Source: Caldilineae bacterium
GTDB taxonomy: Bacteria > Chloroflexota > Anaerolineae > J102
Length of the DNA: 19,542 nt
NCBI GenBank assembly: GCA_003694905.1
Contig: RFJM01000402.1
Span: 1 to 19,542 of the forward strand
Direction of reading: 5' to 3'
Part shown: in pieces, positions 1 to 7,228 of the stretch
Position numbering within the stretch: the stretch's first letter is position 1
Layout: each line of letters begins with the position of its first letter
The notes under the pieces: model-generated
Seen by the model: only the letters and a program-made list of their open reading frames with translations
Database searches by the model: none
Told to the model about the DNA's origin: nothing
Program-made: the position numbers and the translations under genes

Positions 1-992
1 CGCGGCGTTTGCCCGATGGCTCGCTGAATCACTTCTACATCCGGCGGCTCAAGACCAAGTTCGGGACCCGCACCATGGCTTCGGGCGAAATCGACTTCGT
101 CGAGGCCGTTGCCTATCCGCTGGGCGAGCTCAGCGAAGGCATACACATCGTGACGGAGCTGGTGCTCAACACCTCGCGATGGGCCAACGCGGTGGGGTCG
201 GCAGGGCTGTTGCGGCGGGCCTACGTGGAAGCCTGGCATTTTGCCCGGCATCGTCACGCTTTCGGCCATCCCATCGCGCAATATCCTTTGGTGGCAGAGG
301 CTCTGGCCGAGATGAAGAGCGACTTGGCCGCCATGCTCGCGGGCAATCTACGCCTGAGTCATCTCATCGACCGCATCGACATGGGCCTTTCCGGCAACGA
401 GGAGAAACGCGTGCACCGTCTCCTGGTCAATATCAACAAGTACTGGACGTCGATTCAGGCCAGTCTGGGCATACGCCGCGCTCAGGAGATTCTGGGCGGG
501 AACGGTGCCATCGAGGACTTCTCCATCCTGCCGCGGCTGTACCGGGACAGCTTTGTCTTTGAAAGCTGGGAGGGAAGTCACAACGTCCTCTGCCTGCAGG
601 CGCTGCGCGACATGCAGAAATACCGGTTGCACGAGTATCTCTTCGACTATCTGGACACGTTGCTCGCCGACATCACGGCACACTCTCTGTATGATATGCG
701 GCTGGAGCTGACAAAACGAATGGAGACCCTCCGCAGACAGATCGACCACCTCTTGCAGGCCGAGCCCGATTTCCAGCAGACGCACATTCGCCGCATGGTG
801 GATCGCTTGATGGCATTGGTGCAGGCTGTCTGCCTGCTGGCCGCGGCCGGTTGGGAACTGTCCCAGGCCCTGGACACCGACACCCCGCTGCTCCTGGAAT
901 TCTTCCTCAACCGCTACATTCGCCCCAACTACGACCCATTGCAAGATCCCGATTATCAGGAGCGCCTGCGGCTCATCACAGCCACCCTATAG
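1..992 (+). CDS. Acyl-CoA dehydrogenase, AidB-like, C-terminal part (5' end outside window)
   Basis: Flavin-dependent acyl-CoA dehydrogenase family; members oxidise acyl-CoA to the 2-enoyl-CoA and pass electrons to ETF. The frame is open to the left edge, so the N-terminal FAD/substrate domain is mostly missing and the first TTG at 9 is not a real start. About 329 residues are visible. Counting from the codon at 9, the helical C-terminal domain holds RHAFGHPIAQYP (82-93), ILGGNGAIEDF (161-171) and the PRLYRD...WEGSHNVL segment (175-194). Glu188 in WEGS lies where MCAD-type enzymes carry the catalytic base. The tail after about residue 200 is long, as in AidB-like members, but the substrate cannot be told. 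DUF971 follows after 29 nt on the same strand, so co-transcription is likely. Family assignment is firm; the AidB-like subgroup is an inference from the WEGS context and long tail. Confidence 0.88.
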   Translation, partial: RRLPDGSLNHFYIRRLKTKFGTRTMASGEIDFVEAVAYPLGELSEGIHIVTELVLNTSRWANAVGSAGLLRRAYVEAWHFARHRHAFGHPIAQYPLVAEALAEMKSDLAAMLAGNLRLSHLIDRIDMGLSGNEEKRVHRLLVNINKYWTSIQASLGIRRAQEILGGNGAIEDFSILPRLYRDSFVFESWEGSHNVLCLQALRDMQKYRLHEYLFDYLDTLLADITAHSLYDMRLELTKRMETLRRQIDHLLQAEPDFQQTHIRRMVDRLMALVQAVCLLAAAGWELSQALDTDTPLLLEFFLNRYIRPNYDPLQDPDYQERLRLITATL

Positions 993-1021
993 GCAAGCCA
1001 AAGGCTGCCCTTGCCAGACCT

Positions 1022-1372
1022 ATGTCCGAACCACGTCCCCGTCACGTTACCATCGATCGCCCCAACGGCCTGCTTGTCATCGACTGGCAAGACGGTGCCC
1101 ACTGTGAATATCCCCTGGCAGGTATCCGCAATATCTGCCCGTGTGTGAGTTGCCGGGGCGGACATGCCTATATGGGCCAGCCCATCGATCCCGCGGAACT
1201 GCAGCAGACGCCGCCGCCGGGCGTGTCCACCGAGATCGTCTCCGCCCATTTCGTGGGCGACTACGCCATCCAGTTCGTCTGGGCGGATGGCCATGATGGA
1301 GGCATCTACGGCTGGACCATGTTACGCCCGCTGTGTCCCCAGGACCCGCAGCCCCAGACGGCCGAGGAGTAA
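1022..1372 (+). CDS. DUF971 (gamma-butyrobetaine hydroxylase N-terminal-like) protein
   Basis: A 116-aa protein consisting of a single DUF971 domain. Visible hallmarks are the CPCVSCRGG motif (residues 40-48), which is the usual CxxC pair of the family, and the C-terminal block with GDYAIQFVWADGHDGGIYGW and LRPLCP. The same fold forms the N-terminal domain of gamma-butyrobetaine hydroxylase and is fused or adjacent to Mrp/ApbC-type iron-sulfur carrier ATPases in other bacteria, so a metal or Fe-S related role is often suggested, but no biochemical function is established. The open frame runs upstream into the dehydrogenase; I chose the ATG at 1022 because family homology begins right after it and the upstream translation overlaps the previous gene. 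No strong ribosome binding site is visible. No Mrp partner is seen in this window. Confidence 0.85.
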   Translation: MSEPRPRHVTIDRPNGLLVIDWQDGAHCEYPLAGIRNICPCVSCRGGHAYMGQPIDPAELQQTPPPGVSTEIVSAHFVGDYAIQFVWADGHDGGIYGWTMLRPLCPQDPQPQTAEE

Positions 1373-1422
1373 GCCTGTGTGCTGCTCCCTTCCCCCATCT
1401 TCCCCCACCAGGAGCATAAGCC

Positions 1423-2133
1423 ATGGCTGATCCCAAAGTTCGGCTTCCTTTCGAGGGCCAACAGCGGCTGACACAAGGATTCGGCGAGAATCCCGCAGTT
1501 TACAAACGCCTCGGCCTGCCGGGCCACAATGGAATCGACTGGGGTATGCCGGTGGGGACGCCGATCCTGGCCGTCGATGACGGCGAAGTGATCTTGCGCA
1601 AGGACGATCCCGAGGGCTTCGGGTTGCACATCAAGCTCCAACATGACTGGGGTCAATCTCTCTACGCCCATCTCAGCGAATTCAAAGTGCGCTTGCATGA
1701 TCGCGTCTCGGCCGGGGATGTCATTGGCCTCAGCGGGGATACCGGTTTCAGCACCGGTCCCCATCTCCACTTCGGCCTGCGCGTGAAGCCCTATCGCACC
1801 GATGACGGCTGGAACGGCTACACCAATCCGCAGCGGTTCCTGCGCTGGGACACAGGCGAGGAGGCCCTGGATACACTACGCGAGCAGGTGCAGCAGCTCC
1901 AGCAGGAGCTGGCAGATACGACCGGTGCCTTCGCCTTCGAAAGGCAGGAGTTGACGGAACAGGCCGATCTCTGGCGCAAAGCCGTCACCGATCTGCTGCA
2001 CCGCTATCTACCCGGCGAACTGCCCCCGGACACCGACGTGCTCATCACCCTACAGTCGCTGATGGATAGCTGGGCAGAGGAGCTGGACAAACAGCGCAAC
2101 AGCCTCATCAATAACATCTTCGGCTCGTCCTGA
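1423..2133 (+). CDS. M23 (LytM-type) metallopeptidase domain protein with C-terminal coiled coil, no signal peptide
   Basis: A 236-aa protein. Residues about 15-140 form a peptidase M23 domain: HNGID (H35, D39), YAHLSE (H83) and HLHFG (H114, H116), so the zinc and catalytic residues of LytM-type endopeptidases are intact. Such enzymes cleave peptidoglycan cross-bridges. Residues about 145-185 are rich in E, Q and L in heptad-like order (predicted coiled coil), followed by a helical tail. The N-terminus (MADPKVRLPF) has no hydrophobic stretch, so no Sec signal or anchor is visible. This is unusual for a wall hydrolase; it may be released by lysis, exported with a partner, or act on another substrate. 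The ATG at 1423 has AGGAG 9 nt upstream. It lies 50 nt after the DUF971 gene, and its stop codon overlaps one copy of a 12-nt repeat found again in the lpdA leader. Confidence 0.87.
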   Translation: MADPKVRLPFEGQQRLTQGFGENPAVYKRLGLPGHNGIDWGMPVGTPILAVDDGEVILRKDDPEGFGLHIKLQHDWGQSLYAHLSEFKVRLHDRVSAGDVIGLSGDTGFSTGPHLHFGLRVKPYRTDDGWNGYTNPQRFLRWDTGEEALDTLREQVQQLQQELADTTGAFAFERQELTEQADLWRKAVTDLLHRYLPGELPPDTDVLITLQSLMDSWAEELDKQRNSLINNIFGSS

Positions 2134-2208
2134 AGCAGGTAGGGTCGAGTTGACGGCCGGGGTCAAAAGGGAAAATGGCCGTAAGATGGGGAGAAGAAGG
2201 GGGGACTG

Positions 2209-2217
2209 TGTTATAAT
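2209..2217 (+). promoter_or_regulatory. Extended -10 promoter of lpdA-lipA
   Basis: TGT-TATAAT: a perfect -10 hexamer at 2212-2217 preceded by the TGn extension. No good -35 lies 16-18 nt upstream (TTGACG at 2150 is about 56 nt away), which fits an extended -10 promoter. Transcription would start near 2224 and leave a leader of about 60 nt before the lpdA ATG at 2286. Confidence 0.6.
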
Positions 2218-2225
2218 GCCGGCAT
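2216..2225. promoter_or_regulatory. Perfect palindrome over the transcription start (candidate operator)
   Basis: ATGCCGGCAT is a perfect 10-bp palindrome that overlaps the last bases of the -10 box and the predicted start site of the lpdA promoter. The position would suit a repressor site, but no regulator is encoded nearby and the motif could be chance. Confidence 0.3.
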
Positions 2226-2247
2226 CTCCTTCACGTTCCGCCAAACC

Positions 2248-2262
2248 GACCTGAAGCAGGTC
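2248..2262. repeat. Inverted repeat in the lpdA leader, with a direct copy at 2129-2140
   Basis: GACCTG-AAG-CAGGTC is a perfect 6-bp inverted repeat with a 3-nt spacer. Its core CCTGAAGCAGGT (2250-2261) occurs identically at 2129-2140, across the stop codon of the M23 gene, so the two copies flank the lpdA promoter 121 nt apart. This may be a paired regulator site or a small RNA hairpin; function is unproven. Confidence 0.35.
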
Positions 2263-2285
2263 TGCTCTAAACAAGGCATCAAACA

Positions 2286-3680
2286 ATGACACAAAGCTAC
2301 GATTATGATGTGGTTGTCTTGGGCGGCGGGCCCGGCGGCTATGTAGCTGCCATTCGCGCTGCCCAGCTCGGTCTCAAGTGCGCGGTCGTCGAAAACGAAA
2401 ACCTGGGTGGTGTTTGCCTCAACTGGGGCTGCATCCCCAGCAAGGCCCTGATCCGTAATGCCGAGATCGCACATCTGCTACGCCGCGGCAAAGAGTTCGG
2501 CTTCAGCTTCGACAACCTGACCTTGGATTACGGAGTGGCCGTCAAACGCAGCCGCCAGACATCCAGCCGTCTCGTCAAGGGCGTGGGTTTCTTGATGAAG
2601 AAGAATCAGATCGATGTCCTGCAAGGGTGGGGCGTGCTCAAGGATGCGCATACCGTCGCGGTTGACGACAAGAGCGTGACTGCGGCCCACATCATCCTGG
2701 CCACGGGCGGCCATCCCTTCACCCTACCCGGTGTGGAGGTGGACGGCGAGCGGGTGCTCACCTATCGCCAGGCTATTGTGCAGGAGAACCTGCCCCGGTC
2801 GATAGTCATCGTGGGTGCCGGTCCCATCGGTATGGAATTTGCCTATGTCTACAATGCCTACGGCGTCGAAGTAACCGTGGTGGAAATGCTTCCCCACGTG
2901 TTGCCGAACGAAGAGCCGGAGGTAGCCGAAGTGGTGGCCAAAGCCTTCAAGAAGCAAGGCATCCGCACGCTGGCCAATACCCGCACCGAAGCAGTGCAGG
3001 TGGACAAGGAGGGCGTGCAGGTGACGGTCAAAGATCTGCAGACCGACAAGCTCGAAACCATCACCGCCGAGCAGGTGCTGATGGCGATGGGCGTCAAGCC
3101 CAACAGCCATGGCATTGGGCTGGAGCAGGTGGGAGTGGCCACCGAAAAGGGTTGGGTGCAGATCAACGAGCGCATGCAAACAAATATCTCCCACATCTAT
3201 GCCATTGGCGATGTCACCGGCAAGATGAACCTGGCGCATGTAGCCAGCGCCCAAGGCATGGTCGCGGCCGAAACCATCGCCGGCGTAGAGACCCTGCCCA
3301 TCGAGGACTATCTGAGCATGCCGCGCTGTACCTATTGCCATCCTCAGGTTGCCAGCCTGGGAATGACCGAAGCCCAGGCACGCGAGCAGGGCTACGAAGT
3401 CAGTGTCGGCTCTTTCCCCTTCCAGGCCAACGGCAAAGCCTTGGGACTGGGTGAGCGCGAGGGTTTCGTCAAGATCGTTGCCGACGCGCGCTACGGCGAG
3501 ATCTTGGGCGTGCACATGGTGGGGCCGGAAGTCACGGAGCTGCTCCCCGAACTGAGCCTGGCAAAGATGATGGAGCTGACGCCGGCCGAGATCGCGCGCA
3601 ATGTCCATGCCCATCCCACCCTGTCCGAGGTTCTCATGGAGGCCGCCCATGCCGTCCTCGGACATCCCATCCACATGTAG
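2286..3680 (+). CDS. lpdA: Dihydrolipoamide dehydrogenase (E3)
   Basis: A 464-aa flavoprotein that reoxidises dihydrolipoyl groups on 2-oxoacid dehydrogenase or glycine cleavage complexes and reduces NAD+. Everything expected is visible: N-terminal FAD-binding GGGPGGYVAAIRAAQLG, the redox-active disulfide in GGVCLNWGCIPSK (C-x4-C), the second dinucleotide fold IVGAGPIGMEFA for NAD, the FAD-contacting YAIGDVTG, and the C-terminal HAHPTLSE carrying the His-Glu dyad of the dimer partner. Length is normal for the family. The start at 2286 directly precedes the FAD-binding strand; its ribosome binding site is weak. It has its own extended -10 promoter, and lipA follows after 15 nt, so enzyme and cofactor synthesis are likely co-expressed. 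Genes for E1 and E2 are not in the window. Confidence 0.96.
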   Translation: MTQSYDYDVVVLGGGPGGYVAAIRAAQLGLKCAVVENENLGGVCLNWGCIPSKALIRNAEIAHLLRRGKEFGFSFDNLTLDYGVAVKRSRQTSSRLVKGVGFLMKKNQIDVLQGWGVLKDAHTVAVDDKSVTAAHIILATGGHPFTLPGVEVDGERVLTYRQAIVQENLPRSIVIVGAGPIGMEFAYVYNAYGVEVTVVEMLPHVLPNEEPEVAEVVAKAFKKQGIRTLANTRTEAVQVDKEGVQVTVKDLQTDKLETITAEQVLMAMGVKPNSHGIGLEQVGVATEKGWVQINERMQTNISHIYAIGDVTGKMNLAHVASAQGMVAAETIAGVETLPIEDYLSMPRCTYCHPQVASLGMTEAQAREQGYEVSVGSFPFQANGKALGLGEREGFVKIVADARYGEILGVHMVGPEVTELLPELSLAKMMELTPAEIARNVHAHPTLSEVLMEAAHAVLGHPIHM

Positions 3681-3695
3681 AGGCCGAAACGGGCC

Positions 3696-4652
3696 ATGAC
3701 GCAGTCCACACCTATCGAACTGGATCCATCTCCTCCGCGCCACAACTGGCACAAAGAGCAACTCACGCGCGGGCGGCGACCCGAATGGTTACGGGTACGC
3801 ACGGCCGATAGTCCCAATTATCGCCGTCTCTACGCCCTCATGCGCCGCCAGAGTCTGCACACCGTTTGCGAAGAGGCAGGCTGCCCCAACCTGGGCGAGT
3901 GCTGGGGGCGCGGCACGGCCACCTTCTTGTTGCTGGGCGAGATCTGCACTCGCTCCTGTGGGTTCTGCAAGATCATCACGGGCCGGCCGCAGAAGGTAGA
4001 TGTCCTGGAACCTCTGCGTGTGGCGCGCTCGGTGCAGGCGATGGGCCTGCGACACGCGGTGCTGACCTCGGTCAATCGCGACGAGTTGCCCGATGGCGGG
4101 GCCTTCATCTTTGCCGCGACGATCCGTAAGATCCGCGAGTTCGTTCCCGGTTGCACCGTGGAGGTGCTTATCCCCGACTTCATGGGCGATGAACAGGCTC
4201 TGGCCACGGTGATGCGCGAGCACCCCGAAATCCTCAACCACAACGTAGAGACGGTACCGCGGCTCTATCGCCGCGTGCGTCCCCAGGCCAAATACGAACG
4301 CTCGCTGTGGGTGTTGCAGCGGGCCCGAGAAATGGATCCAGGCGCGCTGACCAAGTCGGGCATAATGGTGGGACTGGGGGAACGGTGGGAGGAGATCCTG
4401 GCGGTAATGCGGGATCTACGCGCCGCCAATGTCGATATCCTCACCATCGGCCAATATCTGCAGCCCAGCCGCTATCACCTGCCCATCGAACGCTACTACA
4501 CGCCCGAGGAATTCGAAGCCCTGCGCCAGGCCGGCGAGGAGATGGGATTCAGATGGGTAGAGTCAGGTCCCCTCGTTCGCTCCTCCTATCACGCCGACGG
4601 TCAGGCCCGCCTGACCCGGCGCGCGGTCCCTCCGGCAACAGCGACGATTTGA
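3696..4652 (+). CDS. lipA: Lipoyl synthase
   Basis: A 318-aa radical SAM enzyme that inserts two sulfur atoms into octanoyl groups on lipoyl domains or on GcvH. Both iron-sulfur clusters can be assigned: the auxiliary cluster CEEAGCPNLGEC (C-x4-C-x5-C) and the radical SAM cluster CTRSCGFC (C-x3-C-x2-C). The C-terminal RSSYHA supplies the serine that ligates the auxiliary cluster. LTSVNRDELPDGG is the usual core motif. The N-terminal 30 or so residues are a variable extension. It lies 15 nt behind lpdA in an evident two-gene operon. No lipB or lplA is present here, so the octanoyl or lipoate transferase must be encoded elsewhere. Confidence 0.97.
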   Translation: MTQSTPIELDPSPPRHNWHKEQLTRGRRPEWLRVRTADSPNYRRLYALMRRQSLHTVCEEAGCPNLGECWGRGTATFLLLGEICTRSCGFCKIITGRPQKVDVLEPLRVARSVQAMGLRHAVLTSVNRDELPDGGAFIFAATIRKIREFVPGCTVEVLIPDFMGDEQALATVMREHPEILNHNVETVPRLYRRVRPQAKYERSLWVLQRAREMDPGALTKSGIMVGLGERWEEILAVMRDLRAANVDILTIGQYLQPSRYHLPIERYYTPEEFEALRQAGEEMGFRWVESGPLVRSSYHADGQARLTRRAVPPATATI

Positions 4653-4692
4653 CACAAGGCCGCGGATTCCTGTAGCATGCAACCCCTTGCTC

Positions 4693-4702
4693 ATGACGTC
4701 AT
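4693..4702. repeat. Perfect palindrome downstream of lipA
   Basis: ATGACGTCAT is a perfect 10-bp palindrome in the 215-nt gap between lipA and the M20 gene. It is a possible protein-binding site, with nothing else to support a role. Confidence 0.2.
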
Positions 4703-4711
4703 CTCCTTCCG

Positions 4712-4739
4712 GACAAGGCCGCGGCCCAACGGCCTTGTC
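4712..4739 (+). repeat. Hairpin downstream of lipA
   Basis: GACAAGGCCG (4712-4721) pairs perfectly with CGGCCTTGTC (4730-4739) around an 8-nt loop. The left arm shares a 12-nt sequence, ACAAGGCCGCGG, with 4654-4665, just behind the lipA stop codon, so an alternative pairing of 4654-4662 with 4731-4738 is possible. There is no T-tract; it stands just before the terminator-like hairpin. Confidence 0.5.
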
Positions 4740-4741
4740 GC

Positions 4742-4800
4742 AAGAGGACGGATAGAACTGCATGCTCGGCGGCGGTTCCGGTCCGTCCTCTTTCTATTCT
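4742..4800 (+). terminator. Bipartite terminator-like hairpin after lpdA-lipA
   Basis: An 11-bp perfect outer stem, AAGAGGACGGA (4742-4752) with TCCGTCCTCTT (4782-4792), encloses a small internal loop and a 7-bp inner stem, GAACTGC (4755-4761) with GCGGTTC (4772-4778, one U-G pair). The pyrimidine-rich run TCTATTCT follows. The strong stem and following T-rich run suit intrinsic termination of lpdA-lipA, although the T-run is interrupted. Confidence 0.55.
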
Positions 4801-4867
4801 TGCCGTTGAACTAACCTTCTTCTCCGGCATTACACCGGCCGTATTCCCCTTCTCTCTCCAGGCACCT

Positions 4868-6058
4868 ATGACCCACGAACTCCTCCAACGCTCGCAGGCG
4901 CTGCGCGAACAACTCATCGCCTGGCGCCGTGATCTTCATCGCCATCCCGAATTGGGGTTCGAGGAAGTTCGCACCGCCGATGTCGTGGCCCGGCACCTGC
5001 GCTCCCTCGGCATCGAAACCATTACCGGCGTGGGCAAGACCGGTGTTGTGGGGATCATCGAGGGTTCCGCACCAGGCCCCACCGTGCTCCTCCGCTTCGA
5101 TATGGACGCACTGCCTATCCAGGAAGAAACGGGCCTGCCTTTTGCCAGCGAAAACCCCGGCGTCATGCACGCGTGCGGACACGACGGTCACACCGCCATC
5201 GGTATGGGCGTGGCCACTCTGCTGGTCGATTTCTTGCGGACGCAGCCGGGTCGCGTCAAGCTGCTGTTTCAGCCGGCAGAAGAGGGGATGGGCGGCGCCA
5301 AGGCTACCATTGCCGACGGCGTGCTTGAACACCCCAAACCCGACGTAGCCTTTGCCCTTCATCTCTGGAACCAGATGCCCGTGGGGTTGGTTGCGGCCCA
5401 GCCAGGACCTCTGATGGCCGCGGCCGACCGTTTCAGCATCCTTTTGACGGGGCACGGGGGCCATGGTGCCCAACCCCACACGACCGTCGATGCCGTACAT
5501 GTGGGCGCACTCACCGTAAACGCCCTGCACACCATCGTTTCTCGCAACCTGCCACCCCAGGAGACGGCCGTTCTCAGCGTTGGCAGCTTCCATGCGGGCA
5601 GCGCCTACAACGTCATTGCCGAACAGGCCGAGTTACAGGGTACTCTGCGCACCTTCAAGCCGGAGGTCCGCCAGAGGCTGCTGGAGCGTATGGAGGCGGT
5701 GCTGGAGGGTATGGCCGCTGCACACGGCATTACCTATCGCCTGGAGATCGACGACAACGTTACCCCGGCGGTGATCAACGATGCGACGGCCGCCGAACTG
5801 GCCGCGCAGACCGCGCGTGCGTTGTTCGGTGCCGAGGCCGTGCGGCCGGTAACCCCGTTGATGGTGGCCGAGGACATGGCGGAGATCCTCAACAAAGTGC
5901 CGGGCTGCTATCTCCTGCTGGGGGCTCGGCCGGCGGGTGGGGCCAGAGGCCCGCATCACAATCCCAGATTTGATTTCGAGGAAGAGGTGTTGCCCGCGGC
6001 CGTGGCCCTCCTCACCGGTGTGGCCCTGCGCTATCTCGCGCAGCATGCCCCAACCTGA
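4868..6058 (+). CDS. M20 family metal-dependent amidohydrolase (N-acyl-amino-acid hydrolase type)
   Basis: A 396-aa cytoplasmic enzyme of the M20D group, which hydrolyses N-acyl amino acids, hippurate or IAA-amino acid conjugates. Metal ligands are in place: MHACGHDGHT (C103, H105), PAEEG (E138, E139, the general base pair) and ALHLW (H165), with the late histidine in HHNPRFDFEE near the C-terminus. DMDALP at 78-83 and RRDLHRHPELGFEE at 20-33 are typical. The dimerisation/lid domain spans about residues 180-290 with GHGGHGAQPH at its start. Length matches the family. Substrate cannot be told from sequence. The start ATG at 4868 has only a weak AGG upstream. It is separated from lipA by two hairpins, and the FHA gene follows after 35 nt, so it probably leads a three-gene unit. 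Confidence 0.93.
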   Translation: MTHELLQRSQALREQLIAWRRDLHRHPELGFEEVRTADVVARHLRSLGIETITGVGKTGVVGIIEGSAPGPTVLLRFDMDALPIQEETGLPFASENPGVMHACGHDGHTAIGMGVATLLVDFLRTQPGRVKLLFQPAEEGMGGAKATIADGVLEHPKPDVAFALHLWNQMPVGLVAAQPGPLMAAADRFSILLTGHGGHGAQPHTTVDAVHVGALTVNALHTIVSRNLPPQETAVLSVGSFHAGSAYNVIAEQAELQGTLRTFKPEVRQRLLERMEAVLEGMAAAHGITYRLEIDDNVTPAVINDATAAELAAQTARALFGAEAVRPVTPLMVAEDMAEILNKVPGCYLLLGARPAGGARGPHHNPRFDFEEEVLPAAVALLTGVALRYLAQHAPT

Positions 6059-6093
6059 TACCGTCACCCGCCCTTTTTCCCTGCACACTTCCC

Positions 6094-7227
6094 ATGACCT
6101 GGTTTCTGATCGATCCCGGTGGCTATCGTTATCCCGTTGTGGACAACGGCCTCAGCGTGGGCCGCGCCATCGACAACGATGTGGTGCTCGATGACGTGGA
6201 AGCCTCTCGCCATCACGCCCTCATCCAGCTACGCGGGGACGAAGCCTGGGTGTACGACCGCCGGAGCGCCAATGGCGTCTACCTCAACGAGGAGCGCATT
6301 CGTGAGCCGCGTCGTTTGCGGCCGGGAGACAGATTGCGTTTTGGGCACTCAGTATTCCGGGTGGAATACGTGGCTCCTCCACCGATCGCGACCGCCGAAC
6401 CTGAACCCGCAGCTCGGCCTTCCACCTCTCTCTGGCAGGCCGTGCTGGCCGGAGCCGTGATCGGGCTGTTGGGGCTGGTCATTGTCTACTTCCTCTTCCT
6501 CCGTCCTCTCTTCGGTGCAGTGCCGACCCCCCCTGCCGGCGAGAGCGACCAGTACGCCGAGGTCCTGCGCTCGATTGCCTTTGTGCTCACGCCCTCTGAT
6601 GACAGCCCCGCTGCCACCGGAGGCACGGCCGTGGTGATGAGCGAAAACGGTCGCCTGCTCACCGCGTATGGCGCGGTGGTCGATCCCACTACGGGCCGCA
6701 GTTACAATCGCAAGGGCCAGGTGTTGGTAGGGATCAACCCCAGCGGCCTGTACACAGGAGGTTCCATCCCGGCCTGGTATCTGGCGCGCGTGGTCCGGGC
6801 CGACCGGCAACGGGGGATGGCCGTGCTCCAGATCTACGCCCAGGCCGACGGCTCACCCCTGCCCAACAGCTTCCGGCTGACACCGGCCCAACGGGGCGAT
6901 CCCTCACGGCTGCGTCCGGATGCCGCGGTGAAGGTGCTGAGTTTTGTCGGCGGCGGCATCAAAGGGGAGCAGCAGAGCGTGGGCCGGGTACTGGTGTTGG
7001 GTGAGGGCAGATTGCTGGGCTTCGCGCCAGATCCGGCGCTGCAGGAGGAGCGTGGCTGGCTGCAAACCGACATCGGCTTGACTCTGAGCAACATAGGGGG
7101 GCTGGCGCTGGATGCCGAAACCCGCCTGATCGGCCTCTATACCGGCGAACGGCCCGGCGACGCGCCCGCGACCGGTAGCATGTTGAGACCCATCGATCTG
7201 GCCGATATCCTGCTGGCCGGCTCCTAA
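6094..7227 (+). CDS. Membrane protein with cytoplasmic FHA domain and catalytically dead HtrA-like outer domain
   Basis: A 377-aa protein in three parts. Residues 1-92 are an FHA domain with the phosphothreonine-binding residues present (G23-R24, S38-R39-H40, N60-G61). A Pro/Glu-rich linker leads to one transmembrane helix at about 115-138; a cytoplasmic N-terminus is inferred. Residues about 155-352 look like a trypsin/HtrA-fold domain: QTDIGLTLSNIGG (324-336) aligns without gaps to the HtrA active-site block QTDAAINPGNSGG, LLTAYGAVV (188-196) to ILTNAHVV, and RGMAVLQI (240-247) to the DLAVLKI strand. In these alignments the catalytic His, Asp and Ser are replaced by G193, G241 and I334, so proteolysis is not expected. 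It may sense or bind something outside the cell and relay to phosphorylated partners inside. The GT39-like gene starts 1 nt after its stop, which argues for a shared task. No kinase is encoded nearby. Confidence 0.82.
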   Translation: MTWFLIDPGGYRYPVVDNGLSVGRAIDNDVVLDDVEASRHHALIQLRGDEAWVYDRRSANGVYLNEERIREPRRLRPGDRLRFGHSVFRVEYVAPPPIATAEPEPAARPSTSLWQAVLAGAVIGLLGLVIVYFLFLRPLFGAVPTPPAGESDQYAEVLRSIAFVLTPSDDSPAATGGTAVVMSENGRLLTAYGAVVDPTTGRSYNRKGQVLVGINPSGLYTGGSIPAWYLARVVRADRQRGMAVLQIYAQADGSPLPNSFRLTPAQRGDPSRLRPDAAVKVLSFVGGGIKGEQQSVGRVLVLGEGRLLGFAPDPALQEERGWLQTDIGLTLSNIGGLALDAETRLIGLYTGERPGDAPATGSMLRPIDLADILLAGS

Positions 7228-7228
7228 C

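Noticed and set aside
2724..3761. 345-codon open frame antisense to lpdA
   Set aside because: Histidine-rich, low-similarity translation opposite a fully convincing lpdA with all motifs; a shadow frame.
6556..7149. Active HtrA-type protease
   Set aside because: The aligned catalytic His, Asp and Ser positions are Gly, Gly and Ile, so activity is not expected.
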